A stretch of 64,000 nt of DNA from Sclerotiophoma versabilis (Eukaryota; Ascomycota; Dothideomycetes; Pleosporales; Didymellaceae). Shown piece after piece: positions 34,987-45,039 of this stretch (the stretch's first letter is position 1; every line of letters starts with the position of its first letter). The DNA lies in NCBI GenBank assembly GCA_012274445.1, contig JAAROD010000058.1, positions 1,178,001-1,242,000 of the forward strand, given 5' to 3'. Both the position numbers and the translations under genes were made by a program. Under the pieces are notes generated by a model. The model was not told where the DNA came from. It searched no databases and saw only the letters and a list, made by a program, of their open reading frames with translations.

Positions 34987-36668
34987 GTTGGGCGGTGGTG
35001 GGTGTTGAGTGAGTGAACTGCTGAGCAGGTCGAGCGCAGTGGTAAATCGAGGTCAAAAGAAGGTGGTCACTGCGCTGGGAACTGGGAACGTCGACGCCGG
35101 TGAGCACTCGGCGCGGTCTGCTGGTGGGCGCGTGGAAGGGTCTCGCCGCAAAGGGGAGGGGCGATGCACAAGGCGTCACACAGGCTGCACTGAAGAGTTG
35201 TGTTTGCTGGAGTACACGGCCGCCGCGCACGGGAGGAGGCTCGATATAAAAGACGCAGACGCACTGCACACTAAGCAGCACCAAGCAACGACGCACCCCA
35301 GCAGTCGCCAGGACTGTTGGGACGTGCAAAAGCGACGGGCCAGGCGCGCTAGGGCTGGGAGCGGAGCGGAAATCAGCACGCTTCGCGGTGTGGGCGTCAC
35401 ACAGGGGAGGGGGCGAGGTTTGCAGTTGGGGTTAGACTCAGTTAGAGTAGGGATGCGCCGTTGCCCAGTGAAGTCGTCGAGGAGCCTGGGTGCAGCCAGG
35501 GCCGCTCCTCGCTGAGCCCGCCCGCCAGATGAGGATGGACGGCCACTGCACGGCTGCGTGCGCGCCAGAGGCGACGTGAAACGGATCTGCCTGAAACCAA
35601 CCGATCTGCTGTGGACCGCCCGTGGTGTACGCGCAAGCAGTTCCCGCAACTGGACGGCCAATCTGCCATGGGTTTTACACCTTTTCACAACTCATGGATG
35701 GCTTGCCGCTGGCTCTGTGCCCGGCAACGCGCCAGCAACACCACCTGTCCACGAGTACGCGTCGAGGGCGGGTCGACGGTGCAGTACCTATGCAGTGCAT
35801 CATCATGCGGCGAAATGTCCCGGCCCCGAAATAGCACCCGTGCATCTCATTTGGTGCAGACGCTGCGCTTTCCTGACCGTTGCTGGTGCTGCAACATGTG
35901 CTCCCTCGCATAGAGGCCGTAGTCAGCTCCCTGGCAAGCGCGCTGATTGCAGGGGCTGCGCCGTGATGCTGGATGCTGGGCATTGGCTCGATGGCGCCAG
36001 AGTTTTGCAGCAGCTACCGCAGAGCCTCCCGAGGCCGGCGATAGGGGTCATGCATGTCGTCGTCTCGAGAAATGTGTGCGCAATAGAGACTGCAGGGTTG
36101 CACTGCCAGCTGCAGTCGGCACACAAACACGATGCGTCGTCTGTCTGCTACTGCGTGCTCCCTCTGTGATTGAGACTCGGAGCTTCACTGCTGCTTCATT
36201 TGGCCATGTTTGAGCCCGCGCCCAAGGGAACCTGCACCATGTGCGGCAACACAGAGGCCACAACGCCCACAACGCCTGCACAGCGCTCAAGACACTCGAG
36301 ACAGCTGCCAACACCATGTGCCAGCAGCCAATCAGTGCGCCCACGCTGCCCTGCCCGGGAGAGCAGACGTGTGATGCGCAATGCCCCTTTTCTGGCGGAT
36401 GCAGATGCAGCTGCTTGACTTGCCTCCCCAGCCTGGCCCGAGTGTTGGAGCACCCTGGACCCGCCCTAAACCTCCCATCGACATGCTTGGCGCGCTTGTT
36501 TTATCGGAGAGCTATATTTCACACTACGCCCCGGGCGCCTTTGGCCACTGCTCCACCTGCCGCCTGTTCAATTGCCATAACACCTGCTCGATCGCCGAGT
36601 GAATGTTGAGCTACGCCCGTCAAACACTGAAAAGAGTCCCCAGTTTCCAAGAGCTTTTGCAAGGCAAG
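34987..36668. other. Long divergent intergenic region upstream of GlfB-like and UgmA genes
   Basis: 1.68 kb, GC-rich in its first half. Many short overlapping frames on both strands have no family features. A TATA-like ATATAAAAG lies near 35244 on the plus strand but no gene follows it. Probably promoters and 5' leaders. Confidence 0.45.
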
Positions 36669-38392
36669 ATGGGATCCAACAAGGAGGAAATGTGCGTTCA
36701 CCGCCTCCCCGCAGGTCATCCCACCAGCTTTGAACTGACATCCGTCCAGCAACGTTGACGTGCTCGTTATCGGAGCTGGTCCTACCGGCCTGGGAGCAGC
36801 AAAGCGCCTTCACCAGATTGTACGTTTGAGGAAACCACTCTCTTAGTGGGGCAACTGCTAACAAGCCTTAGGATGGCCCCTCATGGATGATTGTCGACTC
36901 GAACGAGACCCCCGGTGGTCTGGCCTCTACTGACACCACACCCGAAGGCTTCGTGAGTACACCGACTGGCAAATGGCTCATGTTTGCATGCATCCTAACG
37001 CTGCCCTAGCTCTACGACGTTGGTGGCCATGTCATCTTCTCCCACTACAAGTACTTCGACGACGTTATCGACGAGGCGCTCCCTAAGGAGGAGGACTGGT
37101 TCACACACCAGCGTATCTCCTACGTCCGCTGCAAGCAGCAATGGGTTCCCTACCCCTTCCAGAACAACTTGTCCATGTTGAACAAGGACGACCAGGCGAA
37201 GTGCGTTGACGGTCTGATCGATGCTGCCCTCGAGGCCCGCGTTGCCAACACAAAGCCCAAGGACTTCGACGAGTGGATTCTGCGACAGATGGGTGTCGGC
37301 ATTGCCGACCTCTTCATGAGGCCTTACAACTACAAAGTCTGGGCTGTGCCCACCACCAAGATGCAGTGCGCATGGCTCGGTGAGCGTGTCGCCGCGCCCA
37401 ATGTGAAGGGTGTCATCAACAACATCATCCACAACAAGACTGCAGGAAACTGGGGTCCCAACGCTACCTTCAAGTTCCCTGCCAGAGACGGAACTGGTGG
37501 CATCTGGATCGCCGTCGCAAACACACTCCCCAAGGAGAAGACCAGCTATGGTGAGAACAGCACCGTCACAAAGGTCGACGCGGACAACAGGAGCGTCACA
37601 CTGAAGGATGGCCGCGTTGTCAAGTACAACAAGCTCATCAACACCATGGCTGTTGACGCCCTGGTCGACACAATGGGCGACAAGGAGCTCCAAGCCCTCA
37701 GCAAGGACCTGTTCTACTCCAGCACCCACGTCATTGGTGTCGGTCTTCGTGGCGAGCGACCAGAGCGCATTGGTGACAAGTGCTGGCTTTATTTCCCCGA
37801 GGATGACTGCCCCTTCTACCGTGCCACCATCTTCTCCAACTACTCGCCCTACAACCAGCCTCAGAAGAATGTCAAGCTGGCTACACAGCAGCTTGCTGAC
37901 GGCTCCAAGCCTAAATCCACTGAGCCCCAGGAGGGACCTTACTGGTCGATCATGTTGGAGGTTTCCGAGTCTAGCATGAAGCCTGTCGATCAGGAGAACA
38001 TGCTCAAGGACTGTATCCAGGGTCTTATCAACACGGAGATGATCAAGCCTGAGGATGAGATTGTCTCCACCTACCACCGCCGCTTCGACCACGGTTACCC
38101 TACTCCTTCGCTCGAGCGTGAGGGTGTCCTGACGAAGCTGCTTCCCGCTCTTCAGGAGAAGGGCATCTACTCGCGTGGTCGCTTCGGTTCATGGCGTTAC
38201 GAGGTCGGCAACCAGGACCACTCGTTCATGTTGGGTGTAGAGGCTGTTGACGCCATTGTCAACGGCGCTGTTGAGCTTACCCTCAACTACCCCGACTTTG
38301 TCAACGGCCGCAAGAACGAGGAGCGCCGCCTCATGGACGGTGCACAGATCTTCAAGAAGGTCGGCCAGAATTACCTGAACAAGCAAGAGTAA
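36669..38392 (+). CDS. glfA: UDP-galactopyranose mutase
   Basis: Four exons (36669-36691, 36750-36819, 36872-36952, 37010-38392) with 52-58-bp introns give 518 residues. The N-terminal FAD-binding loop VLVIGAGPTGLGAAKRL is rebuilt by the first splice. NETPGGLAS, GGHVIFSHYKYFDD, MRPYNYKVWAVPTTKMQ, FPARDGTGGIW, GDKCWLYFPED and GRFGSWRYEVGNQDHS follow; these are hallmarks of the large eukaryotic flavoenzyme, about 500 residues against about 380 in bacteria. It interconverts UDP-galactopyranose and UDP-galactofuranose using reduced FAD, in the cytosol, and supplies galactofuranose for cell-wall galactomannan and glycoproteins. The 23-base first exon (MGSNKEE) was chosen because the splice yields INVDVLVIGAG in frame. 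Strong C-ending codon preference implies high expression. Confidence 0.95.
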
Positions 38393-39415
38393 ACACTTTG
38401 CAGGCTTAGAATTGATGAGCGAACATGACTTTGGGACATTACGGGATACCACATATCAGCATCTGGGGTTTGGGAATAGGAAGGAGTTCGCAATGCATGC
38501 GAGGACTTTTTGGTAGATAGCAAGCATGCGCGCTGCATTGTGTTCATGCTATGCTTCAAGCTAGAGTGGGCGCATTTACAAAAGCATCGCAATAGATATT
38601 GCATCTTCTCAACACTGCAATTCTCAGCCTTGCAACTCGTGTATTCACATGTCTGTACAAATGTCAATCGAGCCAGCGGTTCTCATTTGATGCTCTACGA
38701 TCGACATGCAACTGCCCCACCCAAACACAACGGACCACAATTCTGCATCGTAGTAATTTCAAGCTTTCACAACGTCACCACCGACTGCGGTGTCCCTTGC
38801 TGATCTCGGCCCATAATATGGCCCTAGTCGCACCAACCCTTGATTCAAACAGCCTTGTTTCCAAGTTGTGACACGCAGGCAAAGATCGCTCAACGGGCCG
38901 ACCGACACACAACGGACGCGTGTTACTGCGGGTACCACCGAGACAAAACGCAAGGGCTAGTAAACGGTTCCTGATCATATGTACCGAGGTTGGCACCATG
39001 GAAAGTGTAAAAGACAGATTACCAACACAGGATGTGTAGATAGGGATCGTCTGGTGTTGAAATTCGACCGGCCGCGGACTTGCGGTACTGGCCTTGTTGC
39101 AAATAATCGAGGGTGATGCTGAGAAGTCTCAAAGTTACGGTGTACGAGTCAGGATTATTGCAGTTGGCATTGCACGTGCTTCTGTCGTTGGTGATGTTGA
39201 CATGTGCAGTATCAAGACACGTGTGAGAAGACATTACGGCACAATGTGGGAGCAGTCGGACTGCGTGTCATTTGTCTCGTATCTAAACTTTTTGTGCAGA
39301 AGGACAGATGTACTCGTACGAAGCCCAGCATCAGTCCTCTCAGCAGCCATATTCTCGCACACCTGCGTCGATGTCTGAAGACCCTACCACAACGTGTCTT
39401 GTGCCGGAGTGTACT
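38393..39415. other. Convergent intergenic region between UgmA and PRO2
   Basis: About 1 kb between two convergent genes. No gene, repeat or RNA recognised. Confidence 0.4.
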
Positions 39416-40925
39416 TTACTGCCTTTGGCTTGCACGGAACTTCTTCAATAGCTCCCTCTCCTCCGCGTTCCGAGCCACACTCTCTTCATCACCCACGGCG
39501 AGCTTCTGGTGTTTCCACTGCTTTCCTCCCGCACCATAGTCGCTGCTGACCTGCGCGTCACCTACAATCACCCATTTGTAGATGCACAGTCCCTCCAGTC
39601 CGACGGGTCCGCGGGAATGGATCTTGTTCGTAGAGATACCGACTTCGGTTCCGAAGCCGTAGCGCTGGCCATCAGCCATGCGGGTCGAGGTGTTCCAGTA
39701 GACAGATGAAGAATCAACAGCAGCCAGGAACGAGCGTGCAATGAACTCGTCGTTGGTGAGGATGGCGTCGGTGTGGTGTGAGCCATGAGCGTTGATGTGT
39801 GAGATTGCTTCTGCGACGGAAGGCACGGTCTTGATGGCGATGACATAGTCGAGGAACTCGGTGTCGAAGTCTTCTGGGCCAGCAGTCTGCAGCAGCGCAG
39901 ATGAGTGGGAGTCGAGTCTACTCTGAAGCGCGGAGAGAGATGCTGGGTCGCAGCGAAGAGAGACGCCTTTCTTGAGAAGGGCACCAGCAACGACAGGGAG
40001 CGTGGTGCTAAGTGCAGCCTTTTCGACGATGAGCTGCTCGGTTGCGTTGCAGCCAGCTGGGTATGAGCACTTTGCGTCGATGATGATCTTGACAGCCTTC
40101 TCGGCAGGATAGTCATTCGTTAGGTATGTCGAGCAGATGCCATCTGCATGACCCAAAACGGGGATGGCTGTAGAGTCCTTGACGTAGCGGACAAGCTTGT
40201 TGCCACCTCGTGGAATGCAAAGGTCAATGTAGGTGTCCAGTTTGAGAAGATCAGCGATGACATCGTGAGTCTGGACGAGTTGCAGGCAACTGGAAGGAAC
40301 TGCCGTAGATGATAGAGCCTTGGAGATGATGGATGCAATGGCTGCAAAGCTGTGGCTGGACTCTCTTCCACCCTTCAAAATAGCTGCATTGCCGGACTTG
40401 ATAGCTAGTGCCGAGATGTTGGCGATGACCTCGGGGCGAGCCTCGAAGATAATCAGAAGGACACCAATGGGGCATGTGATTCGTGACAGAATGAGGTTGT
40501 CATCGAGCAGTGTCTTCGCGGTAGTCTTGTTGACTGTCTTGTGTTAGTCCTTGCTAAGAGCCGAATGATCAAACCCCAAAACAGAGCGGTTGAGTGTTTA
40601 AAGGATCGATTGAGTACCACGTACTTGGGTCTTCCAATTCCACCACATCGAGGATACCCTGGAGCATATCCTCATACTTCCCCGGCTTCCCCAGATCTAA
40701 CCTCTTCACCAAACTGGCGCTAAGTGTTCCACCAGCTGCAGCCTTGTTGGCGGTCTCAAGATCCTTAGCATTGGCTGCTAATACCTCCTCTTTGCCGTCT
40801 GCTAGCGCCTTATGGATCGCGGTCAATGCGGCATTGCGCTCCTCGGTCTTCAGGACGGCAAGTGCTCTTGAGCCTTCCCTAGCCGACTGAGCTATATCCA
40901 GCGGTGTTGCGTTTGTGAGAGACAT
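39416..40925 (-). CDS. PRO2: Gamma-glutamyl phosphate reductase (proline biosynthesis)
   Basis: Two exons, 40925-40625 and 40533-39416, with a 91-bp intron encode 472 residues. The splice joins LEDP to INKTTAKTLLDDNLILSRI. Core motifs: RITCPIGVLLIIFEARPEVIANISALA, SGNAAILKGGRES, LCIPRGGNKLV, VLGHADGICSTY and the catalytic Cys in YPAGCNATEQLIV, then GFGTEVGISTNKIHSRGPVGLEGL near the C-terminus. The enzyme reduces gamma-glutamyl phosphate with NADPH to glutamate semialdehyde, the second step from glutamate to proline. It belongs to the aldehyde dehydrogenase superfamily and is cytosolic. Length is a little above the yeast protein (456). Confidence 0.94.
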
Positions 40926-41798
40926 GGCCGCGTGATGTTACTTCGGGTGTTCCTGGCGTTGAGACCTCGTAACTTGACGATAGTCTGTAGTGCCCGCGTG
41001 ACTCAGAATTGCTGAATAAGGGAGACAGAATCCTTCAATGTCAGCGTATGCAGGGTCTTCTCGACATACGACGCTATTGACGATCTGGAGGCAAATCGGA
41101 TGCGGATGCGGCAGTGTCCAAATTTAGCCACGTAAAGATCTGGATGGATTTGATCTATGGTGTTGAGGGGCCCAGATGTGGCTGGATTCTACGAGTGTGG
41201 CGCACGTGGCTCGTGTCCTTGTTTACCCATTACCACGCAACATTCAATAATCTACACACAATCGAATGAATTGAAGCGCGCTACAAGTCTACTTCTTGAA
41301 ATCGCAATGGTGTCATACTCTGCTCCTGCCAATATTCGTGTTCGTTGGCCAGCTCCTACCAAGTTATGCCCACTCCACGGTCGGAGCGCAGGTGGCTGGG
41401 ACGTACCCAACCTCTTCGACCGTATCCGAGGCGACCATGTCCAGCCTCGTCATTTTGGCGGCCTATACCCATGCACCAAGCAGCGTGCCATGCTCTTGGG
41501 GCCTTGATTGCCAACTAACACGTAGGTCGCACCTTGCAGGATGGCTGGCAGTAATCTTGTCAGCATATATCTGCCGGTCTGCAGGGCCTGTCACAAGCAT
41601 TACACCATTCACTGTCCACCTCACAATCCCGAATAAGATCAACACTACCACATTACACCTTTACTCACACGATTGGCAGCATACATTCGCTATCTTAACA
41701 TCTCTCTATTGGCTGCTCGATACCACTGTGCTACATCTACCACGCGACGGCCTTTGTTGGCATCGATCTTTATCATCCCCGTCCAACCCACAGTCAAC
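40926..41798. other. Divergent intergenic region between PRO2 and the CRH gene
   Basis: 873 bp carrying both promoters. Reading frames in it (41157-41798) lack family features. Nothing else recognised. Confidence 0.4.
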
Positions 41799-43264
41799 AT
41801 GCGCTCCACGATAAGAGCCCTTGCGGTCCTCGCCGCTGCAGCATGCCTTGCTTCTCCCTCGACCGCACAAACTTACACCAACTGCAATCCCACAGTACGA
41901 ACAGACTGTCCACCTGACTCAGCGCTGGCTCGTACTGTCAACATCGATCTGAGCTCAGAGTCTGACAGCTTCACACCCCAATCAAATCCCACATACGGCA
42001 AAGATGGTGTCGCGTTCACCATATCCAAGTCTGGCGATGCTCCACAGCTCACATCAAAGTGGTACATTATGTTCGGCAAAGTCGACGTAGTTCTGAAGGC
42101 GGCGCCCGGAGCAGGCATAGTCAGCAGCTTCGTCATGCAGTCTGACACACTCGACGAGATCGATTGGGAGTGGCTGGGTTCCGATCCAGATGAGGTCCAG
42201 ACCAATTTCTTTGGCAAGGGACAGACAACGTCCTACAACCGGGGTGCGTTCCACGCAGACGCTGGTAGCCAGTCTGGTTTCAAGACATACAGCATTGAGT
42301 GGACTCCTGAGCAGATCGTCTGGCAGATTGATGGGAAGACTGTCCGCACACTTGAGCCTGCCAATGCGGAGAATCAGTACCCCCAGACGCCCATGCAGAT
42401 CAAGTTTGGTGCTTGGGCTGGTGGTGACCCAAGCAACGCTGCTGGTACTATCGAGTGGGCTAGAGGACCCACCGACTACTCCAAGGGTCCCTTCACCATG
42501 ACAGTCAAGTCCCTCAAGGTCCAGGACTACTCTACTGGTAGCCAATACACCTACGGCGACACCAGCGGAACCTGGCAGTCCATAAAATCGAACGGTGGTG
42601 TGATCTACTCAGGTGGAGACAAGCCCATCAACAGCGACTCGCCTCAAATTACTGCGACTGCAACCGGTGCTCCTCTGCCCTTCACACCTTCAAGGACATC
42701 GTCAGACTACGAGCGACCCAGTGTGTATCCTTGGATCCCTGGTACATCGTCGGCCACCCCTGAGCCTACCTTTGGCAACTACCCCGGGCTCCCGAGCGGG
42801 TGGACTGTCTCTGACTCAGGCAAAGTCCTCCCACCCAGCTCAGCTCCTGTCAGTAAGCCTAGTGTGCACCCTCCGATACTCCTGAAACATTTGCTAATAG
42901 TGAACTACAGCCATCCCCTCTCGCTTCCTCTACGGCATCGCCTGCAGCTTCGCAGTCGGACTCCTCTGGCGATTCTAAGCCTCTGGTCTGGACTGGCTAC
43001 GATGACCGCGGCTTTACTACCATCTACACCTCCTACCCTGGCACGACGCAAGCTCCCGTCACCCAGCTTCCTGCCACTCAAGCCTCTTCACAGCCGACCT
43101 CTACTGCCAAGCTCAGCGTTGACCTAGCATTGGAGAATAACGCTGCTGAGACGGCCCCTCCTGTTCCCAAAGCGAACTCTGGCAACACCGGCATGGCCTT
43201 CCGTGGCATCGGTCTTGCCAGTCTCCCGTTCTGGGCTGCCGCCTTTCTGGGATGTCAATGGTAG
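41799..43264 (+). CDS. CRH1: CRH-type cell-wall transglycosylase (GH16), GPI/tail-anchored
   Basis: The ATG at 41799 starts a signal peptide (MRSTIRALAVLAAAACLASPSTAQ), then a GH16 domain with the catalytic motif DEIDWEWLG (Asp119, Glu120, Glu124), WYIMFGKVDVVLKAAPG and WTPEQIVWQIDGKTVRTL. CRH enzymes cut chitin and link it to beta-glucan in the wall. A Ser/Thr/Pro-rich stalk follows residue 290. The 3' end is ambiguous. A canonical donor GTAAGC at 42853 with acceptor at 42910 gives 373 residues ending in a hydrophobic tail (RFLYGIACSFAVGLLWRF, stop 42978). A weaker donor GTGCAC at 42864 with the same acceptor keeps another frame open to 43264: 472 residues with a longer Ser/Thr stalk and a hydrophobic GPI-like end (LASLPFWAAAFLG). 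Coordinates given cover the longer form. Confidence 0.9.
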
Positions 43265-43563
43265 AATTATTCCCCCTTTTGGCGATCAATTCTGTTATTA
43301 GTGGAATGTATATTGTTTACGGTTGTATTAGCGTGGGAGTTAGGGTTTGTCAAGTTCAAGATAAAGGTTTGTGTTATGATCGTAAAATGCCCAGGACTAA
43401 GATTGGGTGCATCGTACAAATTCTAGATAGAGATGGCTCCCTCAGCGGACTAATGGTTGATGGTCATGATGATCAATGTACAGGTATGAGAAATGAGCCA
43501 TGGCTCAGTAGATAATAAAAGAAGAAAATGTACATGATTACAAATTACCATTTCTCTATGCGG

Positions 43564-44035
43564 CTATTCTCTGTCTACGGTTCTTCTAATGTTTCTTATG
43601 CCAACCTCTCCGCAGTTCGCAAGCTCCTTCAATTTGCTAAAAGTCTTAGGAATAACACCCGCCTCCACAGCCGCCGAGTAACTCCACCGCCAAAAGCTAC
43701 CTAGCTCCGTCTTCCAACTCCAAAACACCCACCCCTTCCCCTTTTCATACGCTTGCACCTGCACCGCCCACCACTGCCTGTACCAGTCGAAATTCTCCTC
43801 GTTGGTCGGCAAGAAATCATCACTCCATTGCTTCCTCTGATTGATGGCCAGGCTCCACTCCCCGATTACCAACGGCTTAGTACTATTGTCTGCAGGCTTG
43901 AGGGCATCAGTACATGAGGCGCGCATATAGTCGGCTCTCGTAGCAGGAGTCCACGAGTGAGCTACATAGCGGTGGTAGTCAAAGGCGAGGCCGAAGGCAT
44001 CTTCGGGGAGGTTCTGGCGTGGGTTTCCCGCCCGG
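43564..44035 (-). pseudogene. Truncated GH5 exo-beta-1,3-glucanase relic
   Basis: Reading down from about 44035, the reverse frame gives RQNLPEDAFGLAFDYHRY, then NSTKPLVIGEWSLAIN with the GH5 nucleophile Glu (GEWS), NFDWYRQWWAVQVQAYE, GWVFWSWKTE and the stop at 43564. This is the C-terminal part (about 155 residues) of an exo-1,3-beta-glucanase. Upstream of about 44035 the resemblance ends abruptly and no start codon, signal peptide or N-terminal two-thirds is present; the next kilobase has no related sequence. The acid/base Glu region (NEP) is missing, so the fragment cannot be active. It is best read as a deletion or rearrangement relic; an unseen upstream exon is possible but none was found. 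Confidence 0.75.
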
Positions 44036-45039
44036 ACGACGCGTCACACCTTCACTTCCGTAATTTGCGACACCCCTTGTAGCAGCAATCAGTATTCATT
44101 TTGAGTTATTACTTTCGTAAAAGTCCGTATCGACAGTGCCTTGATACACAATGCAGTTGCCAATGACGATGTGGTAAGCCAATGTACTGGTCGCAGTATG
44201 TATGGATCATGAATGTGTATTGTTTTCATCGAAGATGTCCATACTCAGGGACTCTAATAAAGGTAGTGCCATTTTGGTATGTTAGCTAGGGTACCCGGAA
44301 CAGCAAAATTTTGGTAAAGCCACGAAGGTGTTTGCACGCCAAATTGTTGCAGGCGCATGTGTTTGGACAGACAGTGACTGCCCTCGCTGAGTACCACCAC
44401 GGGGTGTAGAGATGGTTACAATACCCCTGGTATGTTGCGTCTTCGAACGGGTAGAGCCAGGCAGTGGAATATCAGGTTACAACATTTGGATCATGTGCCA
44501 GTGCCATTCAGCAGTCAATGGCGTACATGGGTGGCTCACCGACCATGCACGGCTCGATGAATACTTTTGAGGATCATTTCGCATTGTAATTACCAGTATC
44601 CTACAAGAATAACGCATGATCGCTCCACTGTTGAGCCATCATGTAGTACATTTATGGCGGTTAGATAAACCTTTTTGAATGAACCCTACAGGCGCCTTTG
44701 AAGTCGACGCCGTAGAAAGTGGTAATAAAGACAAGTCACAGAAGGAAGCAGAGCTGATTGCGAACAGTATGATCCTCAAGCCCGAAAAGAAGATGCGAGC
44801 ACCACAAGGATGTCAGAAATCCATGTCTGTTGCTGAAGGATGTCGTTACAGGCGCACATACCGGAGACGTCCCTAATTCCACCCATGTTGAAGCTGAGAA
44901 ATGTACCACAGCGTTCGCAATCGAGGCGCCGGTGGCGTTCTTGACACTCAAGTGAACAGTGGGTATCTTGCACTCGCGAAAGAAGGATCGGGTCTTCCTC
45001 AAAAGAAAGGGAGCCTCCTCGAATATTGACCTGCGGTCT
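44036..45039. other. Non-coding region between the GH5 relic and the HRP1-like gene
   Basis: About 1 kb, more A/T-rich by eye than flanking genes. It contains the HRP1-like 3' end and no recognisable gene. A Cys-containing reverse frame (44776-44973) is probably chance. Confidence 0.4.

Noticed and set aside
35230..35515. TATA-like ATATAAAAG followed by a forward open frame
   Set aside because: The frame lacks family features and codon preference; the site lies in GC-rich divergent promoter space.
36995..38092. 365-residue reverse-strand open frame across the mutase gene
   Set aside because: It is the antisense shadow of a C-ending, highly biased coding exon; the forward frame is an unmistakable UDP-galactopyranose mutase.
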